From Oceanibaculum nanhaiense (GTDB lineage: Bacteria > Pseudomonadota > Alphaproteobacteria > Oceanibaculales > Oceanibaculaceae), in contig NZ_MPOB01000015.1 in the NCBI RefSeq assembly GCF_002148795.1, forward strand, positions 1 to 58,171: a stretch of DNA of 58,171 bases. Reading direction: 5' to 3'. Numbering within the stretch: the stretch's first letter is position 1; each line of letters begins with the position of its first letter. Made by a program: the position numbers and the translations under genes. Shown here in pieces: positions 42,169-50,517 of this stretch. Below the pieces are notes generated by a model that did no database searches, had not been told where the DNA came from, and worked only from the letters and a program-made list of their open reading frames with translations.

Positions 42169-42942
42169 TCAGCGTCCCTTAAAGACCGGCGGCCGCTTTT
42201 CCTTGAAGGCGGTGACGCCCTCCATCCTGTCCTCGGTGGCGAAGGCGCGGGCGATCAGCTGGCGTTCCTGCAGCAGCCCGGCAGCCATCGGCACCTCGAA
42301 CGCCGCCAGCACCGCCGCCTTGGCGAGGCGCAGCGCAATCGGCGGCTTGGCGGCAATCAGGGCGGCCAGTGCGCCGGCGCGCACCTCGGCATCGCCGGCG
42401 GGAACCAGCTCCGTGACCAGCCCGGCATCCAGCGCGGTCGCCGCGTCGATCGGCTCTCCGGTCAGGATCAGCTTCATGGCCAGCGCCTTGCCGGCGGTGC
42501 GCGCCGCGCGCTGCGTGCCGCCATCGCCGGGGAACAGGCCGAGATTGATCTCCGGAAAGCCGAAGCGGGCGTTCTCCGCGGCGATGACGATGTCGGCCAG
42601 CAGTGCCAGCTCGAAGCCGCCGCCGAAGGCATAGCCCTCGACCGCCGCGATCATCGGTTTGGGGAAACTCTCGATGGCGGCCCAGTTCTCGATACGCTGG
42701 CGGTCCTCCAGCACCGCGCCGCCCTCGGCCACGAATTCCTTGATATCGGCACCGGCGCAGAACTGCTTGTCGCCACCGGACAGCAGCACAACGCGCACCG
42801 CTTCGTCACTGGCGGCAGCTCGCAGCGCGCCGGCCAGCGCCGATATCAGCGGGCGGCTCAGCGCGTTGCGCGCCTCGGGCCGGTTCAGCCGCAGGTGCAG
42901 CACATTGTTCGAATCGAAGGTGGAGAGGACGAGATCGGTCAT
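42169..42942 (-). CDS. Enoyl-CoA hydratase/isomerase family protein
   Basis: A 257-residue crotonase-fold protein: oxyanion-hole motif CAGADIKEF (~residues 65-73), AAVEGYAFGGGFELALLADIVIAAENARFGFPEINLGLFPGDGGTQRAAR (~100-148) with the Glu of FPEINLG as a candidate acid/base, and the late GLVTELVP. It acts on an acyl-CoA (hydration or isomerisation). Start chosen at 42942, which has GAGG 7 bases upstream; ATG 42948 would add two residues. It is co-directional with the SDR gene upstream, 9 bases apart, and convergent with MaoC. Confidence 0.9.
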   Translation of the reverse strand: MTDLVLSTFDSNNVLHLRLNRPEARNALSRPLISALAGALRAAASDEAVRVVLLSGGDKQFCAGADIKEFVAEGGAVLEDRQRIENWAAIESFPKPMIAAVEGYAFGGGFELALLADIVIAAENARFGFPEINLGLFPGDGGTQRAARTAGKALAMKLILTGEPIDAATALDAGLVTELVPAGDAEVRAGALAALIAAKPPIALRLAKAAVLAAFEVPMAAGLLQERQLIARAFATEDRMEGVTAFKEKRPPVFKGR

Positions 42943-42951
42943 GGTCATGCC

Positions 42952-43704
42952 TCAGGGTTCCCGGGTCGGGGTGATGACGAGCTGCGAGATCGTGCAGTGC
43001 GGCGGCTGGTCCAGCGCGTAGAGAATGCCGCGCGCGATATCGTCCGGGTCCAGCGTCATCGGGGCGGCATCGTAATAGGCTTTGCCCTTGGCCGGATCGC
43101 CGCCCACACGCGCGGCAGCGAAATCGGTGCGGGTCAGGCCGGGCAAGATCTCGGTGATGCGGATATCGCTGTCGCGGTAATCCTGCCGCAGCCCTTCGCA
43201 GAACATATGCACGGCGGCCTTGGAGGTGGTGTAGGCGCTGCCGCCGGGATAGGAGCGGAAGGCCGAGACCGAGCCAAGATTCACCACATGGCCGCCGCCG
43301 CGCTGCACCATGCCGGGCAGGATGGCGTGGCACACCCGCATCATGCCGGTGACGTTGGTGTCGATGATGCTGGCCCAATCCTCGATACGGCCGGCATCAA
43401 AGCGCTGGCGTCCACCGCTGTCGTGCCCGGCATTGTTCACCAGGATGTCGATGGCGCGCAGCCCCTCGGGCAGCCGGTCAAGCAGACCGGCCACGCTGGC
43501 CGGGTCACCGACATCCAGTGTCAGCACATGCGCCGTACTGCCGCAGGCGTCGGCAACCTTGCGCAGGCTGGCCTCGGTGCGGCCGGCGCAGATCACCCGA
43601 ACGCCGCGACCGGCCAGCGCCAGGGCGGTGGCCCTGCCGATGCCGGCGCCCGCGCCGGTGATCAGGGCGACCTTGCCGTCGAGATGGGATGCTGTGGCGG
43701 TCAT
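42952..43704 (-). CDS. SDR oxidoreductase (YdfG/serine-dehydrogenase-like)
   Basis: A 250-residue classical SDR: TGAGAGIGRATAL dinucleotide motif, LVNNAGHDSGG, catalytic SVSAFRS...YTTSK, and ILPGLTRTDF. The pattern KAAVHMFCEGLRQDYRDSDIRITEILPG resembles the YdfG-type dehydrogenases that act on 3-hydroxy acids. It is the first gene of a two-gene unit with the enoyl-CoA hydratase. Its promoter region is shared with the divergent CoA-transferase operon and contains operator site G at 43755, so regulator 2 may control both. Confidence 0.88.
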   Translation of the reverse strand: MTATASHLDGKVALITGAGAGIGRATALALAGRGVRVICAGRTEASLRKVADACGSTAHVLTLDVGDPASVAGLLDRLPEGLRAIDILVNNAGHDSGGRQRFDAGRIEDWASIIDTNVTGMMRVCHAILPGMVQRGGGHVVNLGSVSAFRSYPGGSAYTTSKAAVHMFCEGLRQDYRDSDIRITEILPGLTRTDFAAARVGGDPAKGKAYYDAAPMTLDPDDIARGILYALDQPPHCTISQLVITPTREP

Positions 43705-43754
43705 CGCGTCCTCCCCGTTGGATTTTCGGGCAGTCTAGCAATGGCTGACTTTCA

Positions 43755-43768
43755 TGTAAGCGTTTTCT
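43755..43768. promoter_or_regulatory. LacI-type operator, site G (TGTAAGCGTTTTCT)
   Basis: A strong left half-site TGTAAGCG with a degenerate right arm. It lies in the 89-base gap between the divergent SDR (43704) and CoA-transferase (43794) starts, and matches site D (33761) in its first ten bases. A probable member of the regulator-2 regulon. Confidence 0.6.
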
Positions 43769-43793
43769 TCCAGGAATCGGAAAGGTCTGAACA

Positions 43794-45002
43794 GTGCTTC
43801 TGAACGGCATGAAAATTGTCAGCTTCTGTCACTTCCTGCAGGGGCCGGCGGCGACGCAATATCTGTCCGACATGGGCGCGGAGGTGGTGAAGATCGAGCC
43901 GCCGCACGGTGCCTACGAACGCCACTGGGCCGGTGCCGACCGTGCCAAGGCCGGCGGTGTCAGCGCCTTCTTCCTGTCGGCCAACCGCGATGCCCGCAGC
44001 CTCGCCATCGACCTGAAGCATCCGCAGGCGAAGGAGGTGGTCTATCGGCTGATCCGGCAGAGCCATGCGGTGGTGGAGAATTTCCGCCCCGGCACGCTCG
44101 ACCGGCTGGGCTTCGGCTATGCGGCGGTGAAGGCGGAGAAGCCGGACATCATCTATGCCTCGGCGTCAGGCTTCGGCACGACCGGTCCCTATGCCAGCCG
44201 GCCGGGGCAGGATCTGCTGATCCAGGCGATGAGCGGCCTGGTCGCCGGCACCGGCGGGCGGCGCGGCCCGACGGCGGTGGGCTGTGCGGCGGCCGACCAG
44301 CATGGCGCGGCGCTGCTGGCGCTGGGCATCACCGGTGCCTACGCGAAATGGCTGCGTACCGGCGAGGGCACGCATGTCGAGGCCAATCTGCTGGCCGCCG
44401 GCGTCGATCTGCAAACCGAATCGCTGGTGACCTATTACGCCAGCCAGCGGGGGCGCGCGGCGCTGGACCGCGACGAACGGCTGGCCACCTGGTTCCATGA
44501 GGCGCCCTACGGCGTCTATGCGATTGCCGATGGCCACATGGTGCTGTCGCTGAACCCGCCCGACAAGCTGGCCGAGGCGCTGGACAGCGCCGAATTGCGC
44601 GCCTTCATCGGCCGCAATGCCTATGACGAGCGCGACGCCTATATCGCGGCGGTGGCCGAGGTGCTGGCGCCGCTGACCTATGCCGAGATCGCGGCGAAGC
44701 TGGAGGCGCACCGGCTGTGGTTCGCCCGCGTCGAGGATTTCGATGATCTGCGCCGCAACCCGCAGCTCCTCCATAACGAGACCTTCCGCGAGGTCGATGT
44801 GAACGGCGTCCCGGTCACGCTGGTCAATCACCCGCTGCGCTATGACGGCAAGCTGCCCGGCTTCACGGGGTTTGCCCTGCAGCCGGGCGCGCACAGCCGG
44901 TCCGTGCTGGAAGAAGCGGGTTTCGCGGCGGATGAGGTGGCGGCGCTGTTGGAGGCGGGGGCCGTTTTCGCGCCCGCGCCGGACAGTCAGGCCGCGGAAT
45001 AA
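43794..45002 (+). CDS. CaiB/BaiF-family (class III) CoA-transferase, copy 1
   Basis: A 402-residue formyl-CoA-transferase-like protein: N-terminal GMKIVSFCHFLQGPAATQYLSDMGAEVVKIEPP, VVENFRPGTLDRLG, YASASGFGTTGPYASRPGQD with catalytic-type D140, then QAMSGL. It transfers CoA between carboxylic acids. GTG start 43794 (AAAGG upstream); ATG 43809 is an alternative. It is 14 bases from a second, clearly related copy. Confidence 0.92.
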   Translation: MLLNGMKIVSFCHFLQGPAATQYLSDMGAEVVKIEPPHGAYERHWAGADRAKAGGVSAFFLSANRDARSLAIDLKHPQAKEVVYRLIRQSHAVVENFRPGTLDRLGFGYAAVKAEKPDIIYASASGFGTTGPYASRPGQDLLIQAMSGLVAGTGGRRGPTAVGCAAADQHGAALLALGITGAYAKWLRTGEGTHVEANLLAAGVDLQTESLVTYYASQRGRAALDRDERLATWFHEAPYGVYAIADGHMVLSLNPPDKLAEALDSAELRAFIGRNAYDERDAYIAAVAEVLAPLTYAEIAAKLEAHRLWFARVEDFDDLRRNPQLLHNETFREVDVNGVPVTLVNHPLRYDGKLPGFTGFALQPGAHSRSVLEEAGFAADEVAALLEAGAVFAPAPDSQAAE

Positions 45003-45016
45003 GGGAGGAACAGAAG

Positions 45017-46216
45017 ATGCTCGATCTGCTGGACGGTGTGAAGATCGTCAGCTTCAACCATTTCCTGCTGGGGCCGGTTTCCATGCAGGCGCTGGCTGAC
45101 ATGGGCGCCGATGTAATCTCGGTGGAACCGCTGGAAGGTGCCTTCCAGCGCCAGTTCGGCGGCGGGGTCGGGGTGTTCGTCGATGGCCAGGCTTCGCTGT
45201 TCCTGACCGGCAACCGCAACAAGCGCTCCATCGCCCTCGACCTGAAGTCGGAGAAGGGCCGGGAAGCGGCGCGCAAGCTGGCCGAGAGCGCCGATGTGGT
45301 GTGTGAGAATTTCCGTCCCGGCGTGATGGAGAAGCTGGGGCTGGGCTATGAGGCGCTGAAAAAGGCCAATCCGGGGCTGATCTATGCCGCCGCTTCCGGT
45401 TACGGGCCGGATGGTCCCTATGCGGAGAAGCCGGGCCAGGATCTGCTGATTCAGGCGATGAGCGGGCTGGCGGCGATCACCGGCGAGGCGTCGACCGGCC
45501 CGCGCGCGGTTGGTGTGTCGGTCGCCGATCATCATGGGGCGGCCCTGCTGGCGATGGGCATATTGGGGGCGCTGCTGCGCCGCACGCGCACCGGCAAGGG
45601 TTGCCGAGTCGATGTGAATCTGTTGTCGGCGGCCATCGATCTGCAGATGGAATCCTTCATCAACTTCCTCAATGCGGACCGCCATCACGACGTCACGCCG
45701 CCGCACCGCATTGGCGGCTGGTACTATGCAGCACCCTACGGCATCTACCCGGTGCAGGACGGACACATCGCCATTTCGCTGGCCGGCCTGAAGGGACTGG
45801 GCGAGGCGATGGACAGTGCCGAGATCGCCGCCATACCGGACGCGGAAGCCTTCGAACGGCGGGAGGAGGTGGCCGCCCTGCTGGACCGTATCTTCCCGAC
45901 GCGCCCCTATGCGGAATGGGCGGCGCTGCTGGAACCGAAGAAGATTTGGTTCTCCCGTGTGAACGACTATGCGGACGTCGCTGCCGACCCGCAGGTGAAG
46001 CACAATGGCAGCTTCGTCACCGTGGCAGGGGCGACCGGTAGCCCGGTCACGCTGGTCAACCATCCGGTACGCTATGATGGCGAGACGGCGGAGGTGCGCC
46101 TGCCGCCGCAGAAGCTGGGTGCGCAGAGCGCCGAAATCCTGGAAGAGCTCGGCTATTCGGCGGATGATATCCGCGCGATGGCCGCCGAGGGGGCAGCACT
46201 TCTGGGCGAGGGGTGA
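45017..46216 (+). CDS. CaiB/BaiF-family (class III) CoA-transferase, copy 2
   Basis: A 399-residue paralogue of copy 1 with the same landmarks (VKIVSFNHFLLGPVSMQALADMGADVISVEP, VCENFRPGVMEKLG, YAEKPGQD with D142, QAMSGL) but an insertion with GGGVGVFVDGQ near residue 50. GGGAGGA precedes ATG 45017. Class III transferases can act as alpha/beta pairs, so the two may form a heteromer, or may use different acids. The alpha/beta hydrolase gene follows 12 bases later. Confidence 0.92.
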   Translation: MLDLLDGVKIVSFNHFLLGPVSMQALADMGADVISVEPLEGAFQRQFGGGVGVFVDGQASLFLTGNRNKRSIALDLKSEKGREAARKLAESADVVCENFRPGVMEKLGLGYEALKKANPGLIYAAASGYGPDGPYAEKPGQDLLIQAMSGLAAITGEASTGPRAVGVSVADHHGAALLAMGILGALLRRTRTGKGCRVDVNLLSAAIDLQMESFINFLNADRHHDVTPPHRIGGWYYAAPYGIYPVQDGHIAISLAGLKGLGEAMDSAEIAAIPDAEAFERREEVAALLDRIFPTRPYAEWAALLEPKKIWFSRVNDYADVAADPQVKHNGSFVTVAGATGSPVTLVNHPVRYDGETAEVRLPPQKLGAQSAEILEELGYSADDIRAMAAEGAALLGEG

Positions 46217-46228
46217 TGGCAGGGCCTG

Positions 46229-47014
46229 ATGAATGACGGCGCATCCGAATATCTGATTGCCGGCGGTCACCGGCTGCGCCTGCGCCGGCTGGGCGAGGCC
46301 ACGCCGGACAAGCCGACCCTGGTGTTCCTGCATGAGGGGCTGGGCAGCATCACGCAATGGCGCGGCTTTCCGGCCGATCTGTGCGCCGCGACCGGACTGC
46401 CGGGGCTGGTCTATGATCGTTATGGCCATGGCGGTTCCGACCCGGTGGACCTGCCGCGCCCTGACGATTTCCTGGAAATCGAGGCGCAATGGGCGCTGCC
46501 GGCGCTGCTCAGCGCCTGCGGAATCGCGCGGCCGGTCCTGGTCGGCCACAGCGATGGCGGCACCATCGCACTGCATTTCGCGGCGTTCTTTCCCGGCCGT
46601 CCCGTCGCCTGCGTCACCCTGGCCGCCCATGTCATGCTGGAACCGGCGACCGAGGCCGGCCTCGCCGGGCTGAAGGCACGTTGGCAGGACGACCCGGAAT
46701 TCGCCATGAAACTGGCCCGGCATCATGGCGACCGCACCGAACGGCTGGTGCGCGGCTGGCTGGATGTCTGGACCCGGCCTTCGATGCGCGGCTGGTCCAT
46801 GCGGCACACGCTGCCAAGCATCCGCTGCCCGGTGCTGGCAATGCAGGGCGCTGAGGATTTACACGGCAGCCCGGCCCAGCTGGAGGCAATCCGGAACGGT
46901 GTCTCCGGACCGGTCGAGACGCAGCTGCTGCCCGGCTGCGGCCATGTTCCGCATCTGGAGGCGCCGGAGGCCACGCTGTCTGCAATTTGCGATTTCTTGC
47001 CACGCAGGATCTGA
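46229..47014 (+). CDS. Alpha/beta-fold hydrolase
   Basis: A 261-residue serine hydrolase: oxyanion loop FLHEGLGS (~residues 33-40), Asp in DRYGHGGSDPVD, nucleophile S108 in VLVGHSDGGT, and catalytic His in LLPGCGHVPHLE near the C-terminus. It may hydrolyse an acyl-CoA, ester or lactone generated by the pathway. It is the last gene of the CoA-transferase operon and ends 28 bases before the convergent histidine kinase gene. Confidence 0.9.
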   Translation: MNDGASEYLIAGGHRLRLRRLGEATPDKPTLVFLHEGLGSITQWRGFPADLCAATGLPGLVYDRYGHGGSDPVDLPRPDDFLEIEAQWALPALLSACGIARPVLVGHSDGGTIALHFAAFFPGRPVACVTLAAHVMLEPATEAGLAGLKARWQDDPEFAMKLARHHGDRTERLVRGWLDVWTRPSMRGWSMRHTLPSIRCPVLAMQGAEDLHGSPAQLEAIRNGVSGPVETQLLPGCGHVPHLEAPEATLSAICDFLPRRI

Positions 47015-47042
47015 AGATCGCGGCATTAGGATCGGTTGCCGG

Positions 47043-49727
47043 TCAGGCTTCCGTGCCCGAAATCGGGATCTGCAGAACGAAGCAGGCGCCCGTCTTGCCA
47101 TTTTCATCGAGGAACAGTTTGCCGTCGAACTGCCCTGCAATCTGGCGTGAAATGGCCAGTCCCAGCCCAGCCCCCTGATGGCCCGCGATAGGGCCGCGTT
47201 CGAATTTCAAGAAGATGCGTTCCTGATCCTGAGCGGGAATGCCGCTTCCATTGTCCTCGACCCGCACCTCATACACCCCGCCATTTATACTGCTGGAAAC
47301 GCGCACCTCAGGGCTCGGCGCGTCGTTGTATTTGATGGCGTTGGAGAGCAGGTTGATGAATATCTGCGCCAGTTTGTCGGGTTCGCCCGACAAGGTTACG
47401 GAACCCGCATGCCGAAGCCGCACCAGATTGGTGCCGGCGGTGTGGGCAAGGGCCTCGCAGCTTTCCATGGCGGAGGTCAGGATCTCCTCCGGATCGAACT
47501 CGGTCGGCGGGGGCCGGGTGAAGACGGCCCGTAACTGATCGAGTTCGAGAATGCTGTCGAGCAGCCTGGTAAGCCGGATGCTCTCATTCTGAATGATGTT
47601 GAGGAAGCGCAGCTTGCGTTCCTCCTGCATGGCCGGTTCCGCGAGCAGGATATCGCTGAACGACCGGATCGAGGTCATCGGGGTGCGCACTTCATGGCTG
47701 ATCTGGCTGAGGAATTCGTCCTTCTGCGCATCCACCTCGCGCAGGCGCTGGTTGGCGGCGGCAAGGGCCGCCGCTGTGGCCTCGATCTGGCGCGACTTGC
47801 GCTCAAGTTCCTCGGAATAGGCGCGGATCTGCTCGGCCTCGCCGGCGAGGCGTTTCAACTCCTGCACGCTGATAGTCTCGTCGCTGACCACCCGTGAGAT
47901 CAGCGAGCGGGCCGATGCTGCGCCAACATTCGCCGCCAGTCGTTGCTCGACACGGGAGATCGTCTCATCGCCGGCAAGGACCGAACGGTGGACGTCGCGA
48001 TCCGCGAACATTGCGATTGCCTCGGTGGGGCCGAGGATCCGCTCGGCGATCTGGCGCAGGTCGGCGACCCGTGCTGTGCGGCGGATGATGCGCTGCTCGG
48101 TCTCGGTCTGGCGGCGGAAGACATCGACGAAGAGCATCGACTGGAAGCGTGCGAGCGGTGTCGGCTCGCTCATCAGCGATACCAGCACGAACATCGAGAC
48201 ATTCGCGGCCATGCTCCAGAAGACCGCATGGACGAGCGGATCGTAGCCGATGAGCCCGAACAGGGCGTGCGGCCGCAGCCACAGGATTCCAAAGGGGCCG
48301 TCGGTGATGGTCGAAGCCGACATCAGGGCGGTTCCGCCGAAGCTCGGGAGCACAAGCGTGTACCCCCACAGGACGAGCCCGCACACCAGCCCCACCAGTG
48401 CGCCGGCTGCCGTTGCCCGGCTCCAATAGAGCCCGCCGACGAGGCTGGGGAGGAACTGCGCCACGCCACAGAACGAGATAAGACCGATGGCCGCCAGCGC
48501 GTCGGAATTGCTCACCCGTAAGTAGATCAGGCCGAGCAACACGACGAAGATGACGGCACCTCTCCGCGCGGTCAGGATGAAATGGCGCATCGCCTCGGCG
48601 CCGGCTTGGGGCAGCAGCGAAAGGCGCAGCGCCAGCGGCATGACGATGTGGTTCGAGATCATGGTCGATAGCGCGATCGAGGAAACGATGACCATCGAGG
48701 TCGCGGAGGAGAAGCCACCCAGAAAGGCAAGCAAAGTCAGCGTATTGTAATTTTCCTGCATGGGCAGGGTCAGCACGAAGAGATCGGGGTTGGAGCCGGC
48801 GGGAAGCCGTTCCATTCCGGCGATGGCGATCGGAATCACGAAAAGGCACAGCAGCAGCAAATAGAGCGGAAACAACCAGGACGCGGTCTGGATCTGGCGG
48901 TTGTTGGAATTCTCCACCACCGTCACCTGGAATTGGCGCGGAAGGCAGATGACGGCCGCCGCCGCGAGAAACAGCAGTGTCAGCCAGCGTGGACCGAAGG
49001 TTTCAGCCGGATCAATGATGCTTGCCGGCGCGCCGGCGAAGACCAGGGCCGGGTCCCAGTCAGACAGGCCGACCACCCATAGGCCCACGGCCAGGAGCGC
49101 GACCAGCTTCACGACCGCTTCCACGGCGATGGCGGCGACGACGCCGTGATGCCGTTCGTTCACATCGATGTTGCGCACGCCGAACATGATCGAGAAGACG
49201 CACATGCCAGCCGCAATCCAGAAGGCAAGCGCATAGTCGGGCTCGATCGTCGAACTTGCCGCGGTTATCGCCCCGCGCGGATATGTCAGCACCTGGAAGC
49301 TGTCGGTCAGGGCCTTGAGCTGCAGCGAAATGTAGGGTGCTGTTGCGATGACCGCGATCAGCGTCACCACCGCGCCAAGCATCGGGTTCTTGCCGAAGCG
49401 CGCGGAAATGAAGTCGGCAATCGACGTCGTATTATGGACGCGGCCGACCGTGACCAGCTTGCGCAGGAATATCCACCATCCGACAAAAACGATGGTCGGA
49501 CCGAGGTAGATGGTGATGAATTCCAGCCCGTTCCGTGCAGCAGAGCCGACGGCGCCAAAGAACGTCCAGGACGAGCAGTAGATGGAAATCGACAGGGTAT
49601 AGACCAGCGGCGACGAAAGCCAGCCGCCGGAGTCGCGCCGGGCGCGCCGGTCGCCGGCGAAAGCCACCGCAAACAGAATGGTAACATAGGCGAGGCAGAT
49701 CGCGATGACGAGATCGGGGTGCAGCAT
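47043..49727 (-). CDS. Sodium:solute-symporter-fused sensor histidine kinase (CbrA-like)
   Basis: An 894-residue protein. Residues ~5-510 form an SSS-family (PutP-like) transporter domain of about 13 helices (SSWTFFGAVGSAARNGLEFITIYLGPTIVFVGWW near the start). A ~130-residue linker in the position of the STAC domain follows, then a dimerisation and phosphoacceptor helix with H678 in SQISHEVRTPMTS, and a HATPase domain (NLLSNAIKYND, VEDNGSGIP, GAGLGLAISRQIAG). No receiver or PAS domain is seen. Such proteins couple nutrient flux to signalling; CbrA of Pseudomonas is the best-known case. It abuts the small membrane protein gene (start follows its stop with no gap) and ends the receiver operon. 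Confidence 0.93.
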   Translation of the reverse strand: MLHPDLVIAICLAYVTILFAVAFAGDRRARRDSGGWLSSPLVYTLSISIYCSSWTFFGAVGSAARNGLEFITIYLGPTIVFVGWWIFLRKLVTVGRVHNTTSIADFISARFGKNPMLGAVVTLIAVIATAPYISLQLKALTDSFQVLTYPRGAITAASSTIEPDYALAFWIAAGMCVFSIMFGVRNIDVNERHHGVVAAIAVEAVVKLVALLAVGLWVVGLSDWDPALVFAGAPASIIDPAETFGPRWLTLLFLAAAAVICLPRQFQVTVVENSNNRQIQTASWLFPLYLLLLCLFVIPIAIAGMERLPAGSNPDLFVLTLPMQENYNTLTLLAFLGGFSSATSMVIVSSIALSTMISNHIVMPLALRLSLLPQAGAEAMRHFILTARRGAVIFVVLLGLIYLRVSNSDALAAIGLISFCGVAQFLPSLVGGLYWSRATAAGALVGLVCGLVLWGYTLVLPSFGGTALMSASTITDGPFGILWLRPHALFGLIGYDPLVHAVFWSMAANVSMFVLVSLMSEPTPLARFQSMLFVDVFRRQTETEQRIIRRTARVADLRQIAERILGPTEAIAMFADRDVHRSVLAGDETISRVEQRLAANVGAASARSLISRVVSDETISVQELKRLAGEAEQIRAYSEELERKSRQIEATAAALAAANQRLREVDAQKDEFLSQISHEVRTPMTSIRSFSDILLAEPAMQEERKLRFLNIIQNESIRLTRLLDSILELDQLRAVFTRPPPTEFDPEEILTSAMESCEALAHTAGTNLVRLRHAGSVTLSGEPDKLAQIFINLLSNAIKYNDAPSPEVRVSSSINGGVYEVRVEDNGSGIPAQDQERIFLKFERGPIAGHQGAGLGLAISRQIAGQFDGKLFLDENGKTGACFVLQIPISGTEA

Positions 49728-49976
49728 TCACGCCCCGTCCGGCTTGTTCTTGCCGTCCCCGTCGGCGTCCTCGACCCGCAGGGCCACCAGCAATGCGACC
49801 AGGATCAGGCAGGCCCACACGCCGTAAACATAGAGGACGATCAGCGGGATGCCGGCAATCAGGACGGGAGCGGAGAAGATGAGGATTACCGGCGGCAGGA
49901 GCAGAAAAATGGCTGCCACCGGCAGTATCGCAGCGGCGTCCCGCACATTCCGGGTCCTGCTTTCCCAGTGCTCCAT
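49728..49976 (-). CDS. Small two-TM membrane protein in the sensor-kinase operon
   Basis: An 82-residue protein with two hydrophobic helices (~residues 15-36 and ~41-63), then a charged acidic tail DADGDGKNKPD. I do not recognise a named family; small two-TM subunits (DUF485/DUF4212-like) do accompany SSS transporters, which is the analogy. Start chosen at ATG 49976, 5 bases after the receiver stop, with GAGG upstream. It sits exactly between the receiver and SSS-kinase genes, so it is probably an accessory subunit of the transporter-sensor. Confidence 0.65.
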   Translation of the reverse strand: MEHWESRTRNVRDAAAILPVAAIFLLLPPVILIFSAPVLIAGIPLIVLYVYGVWACLILVALLVALRVEDADGDGKNKPDGA

Positions 49977-49981
49977 GCGCC

Positions 49982-50356
49982 TCAGCCTGTGCCGGTGACC
50001 TGTCGAAGGCATGCGATGATATCGGCGTTCGAGAACGGCTTGGTGATGAATTCGGTCGCCCCGGCCTCGCTGGCGGTCTGGCGGTCTCGGCTCTGCCCTT
50101 TTGCCGTCAGGACAATGACCGGCAGGCCGGACAGGTTCCGGTCGGCGCGCACCTGCCGCAGCACGTCGAAGCCGCTCATCCCCGGCATCATGACATCAAG
50201 GATGATGGCCGAGAACTTCGTGCCGCGCAGCCGTTCCAGCGCCTCCAGTCCATTGGCGGCGATGGCGACATCGAAATCCGCTCGTCTGAGAATATAGCTC
50301 AACGATTCTATAATGTTCGGCTCATCCTCGACGATGAGTATTCTGGTTCTCCCCAA
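49982..50356 (-). CDS. Single-domain response regulator (receiver only)
   Basis: A 124-residue CheY-like receiver: acidic pocket E10-D11, phosphoacceptor D54 in IILDVMMPG, T84 in VLTAKG, and K106 in ITKPF. There is no DNA-binding output domain. The TTG start at 50356 is supported by GGAAGGA about 7 bases upstream; no ATG start fits the family length. It is the first gene of a three-gene operon with the two-TM protein and the SSS-kinase, hence its likely partner. The output must come through another protein. Confidence 0.88.
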   Translation of the reverse strand: MGRTRILIVEDEPNIIESLSYILRRADFDVAIAANGLEALERLRGTKFSAIILDVMMPGMSGFDVLRQVRADRNLSGLPVIVLTAKGQSRDRQTASEAGATEFITKPFSNADIIACLRQVTGTG

Positions 50357-50517
50357 TGTTTTTTCCTTCCCTGCGGCCCGCTCCCACAGCCTTATTGACG
50401 GCTATATTGATTCACTTGGGGCCACTAGCACCATAATCGAGCTTGGGCCGCAGCCAAACAAGCCTTTTGGTCCGGCTGGATTTCCTGGCCGGATACGGCC
50501 TTCTTGCCGGGGCGGCC

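Noticed and set aside
42013-43803. A 596-codon plus-strand frame covering the enoyl-CoA hydratase and SDR region
   Set aside because: Both minus-strand genes have intact catalytic motifs; the plus-strand translation is repetitive Arg/Gln/Gly/His without a domain.
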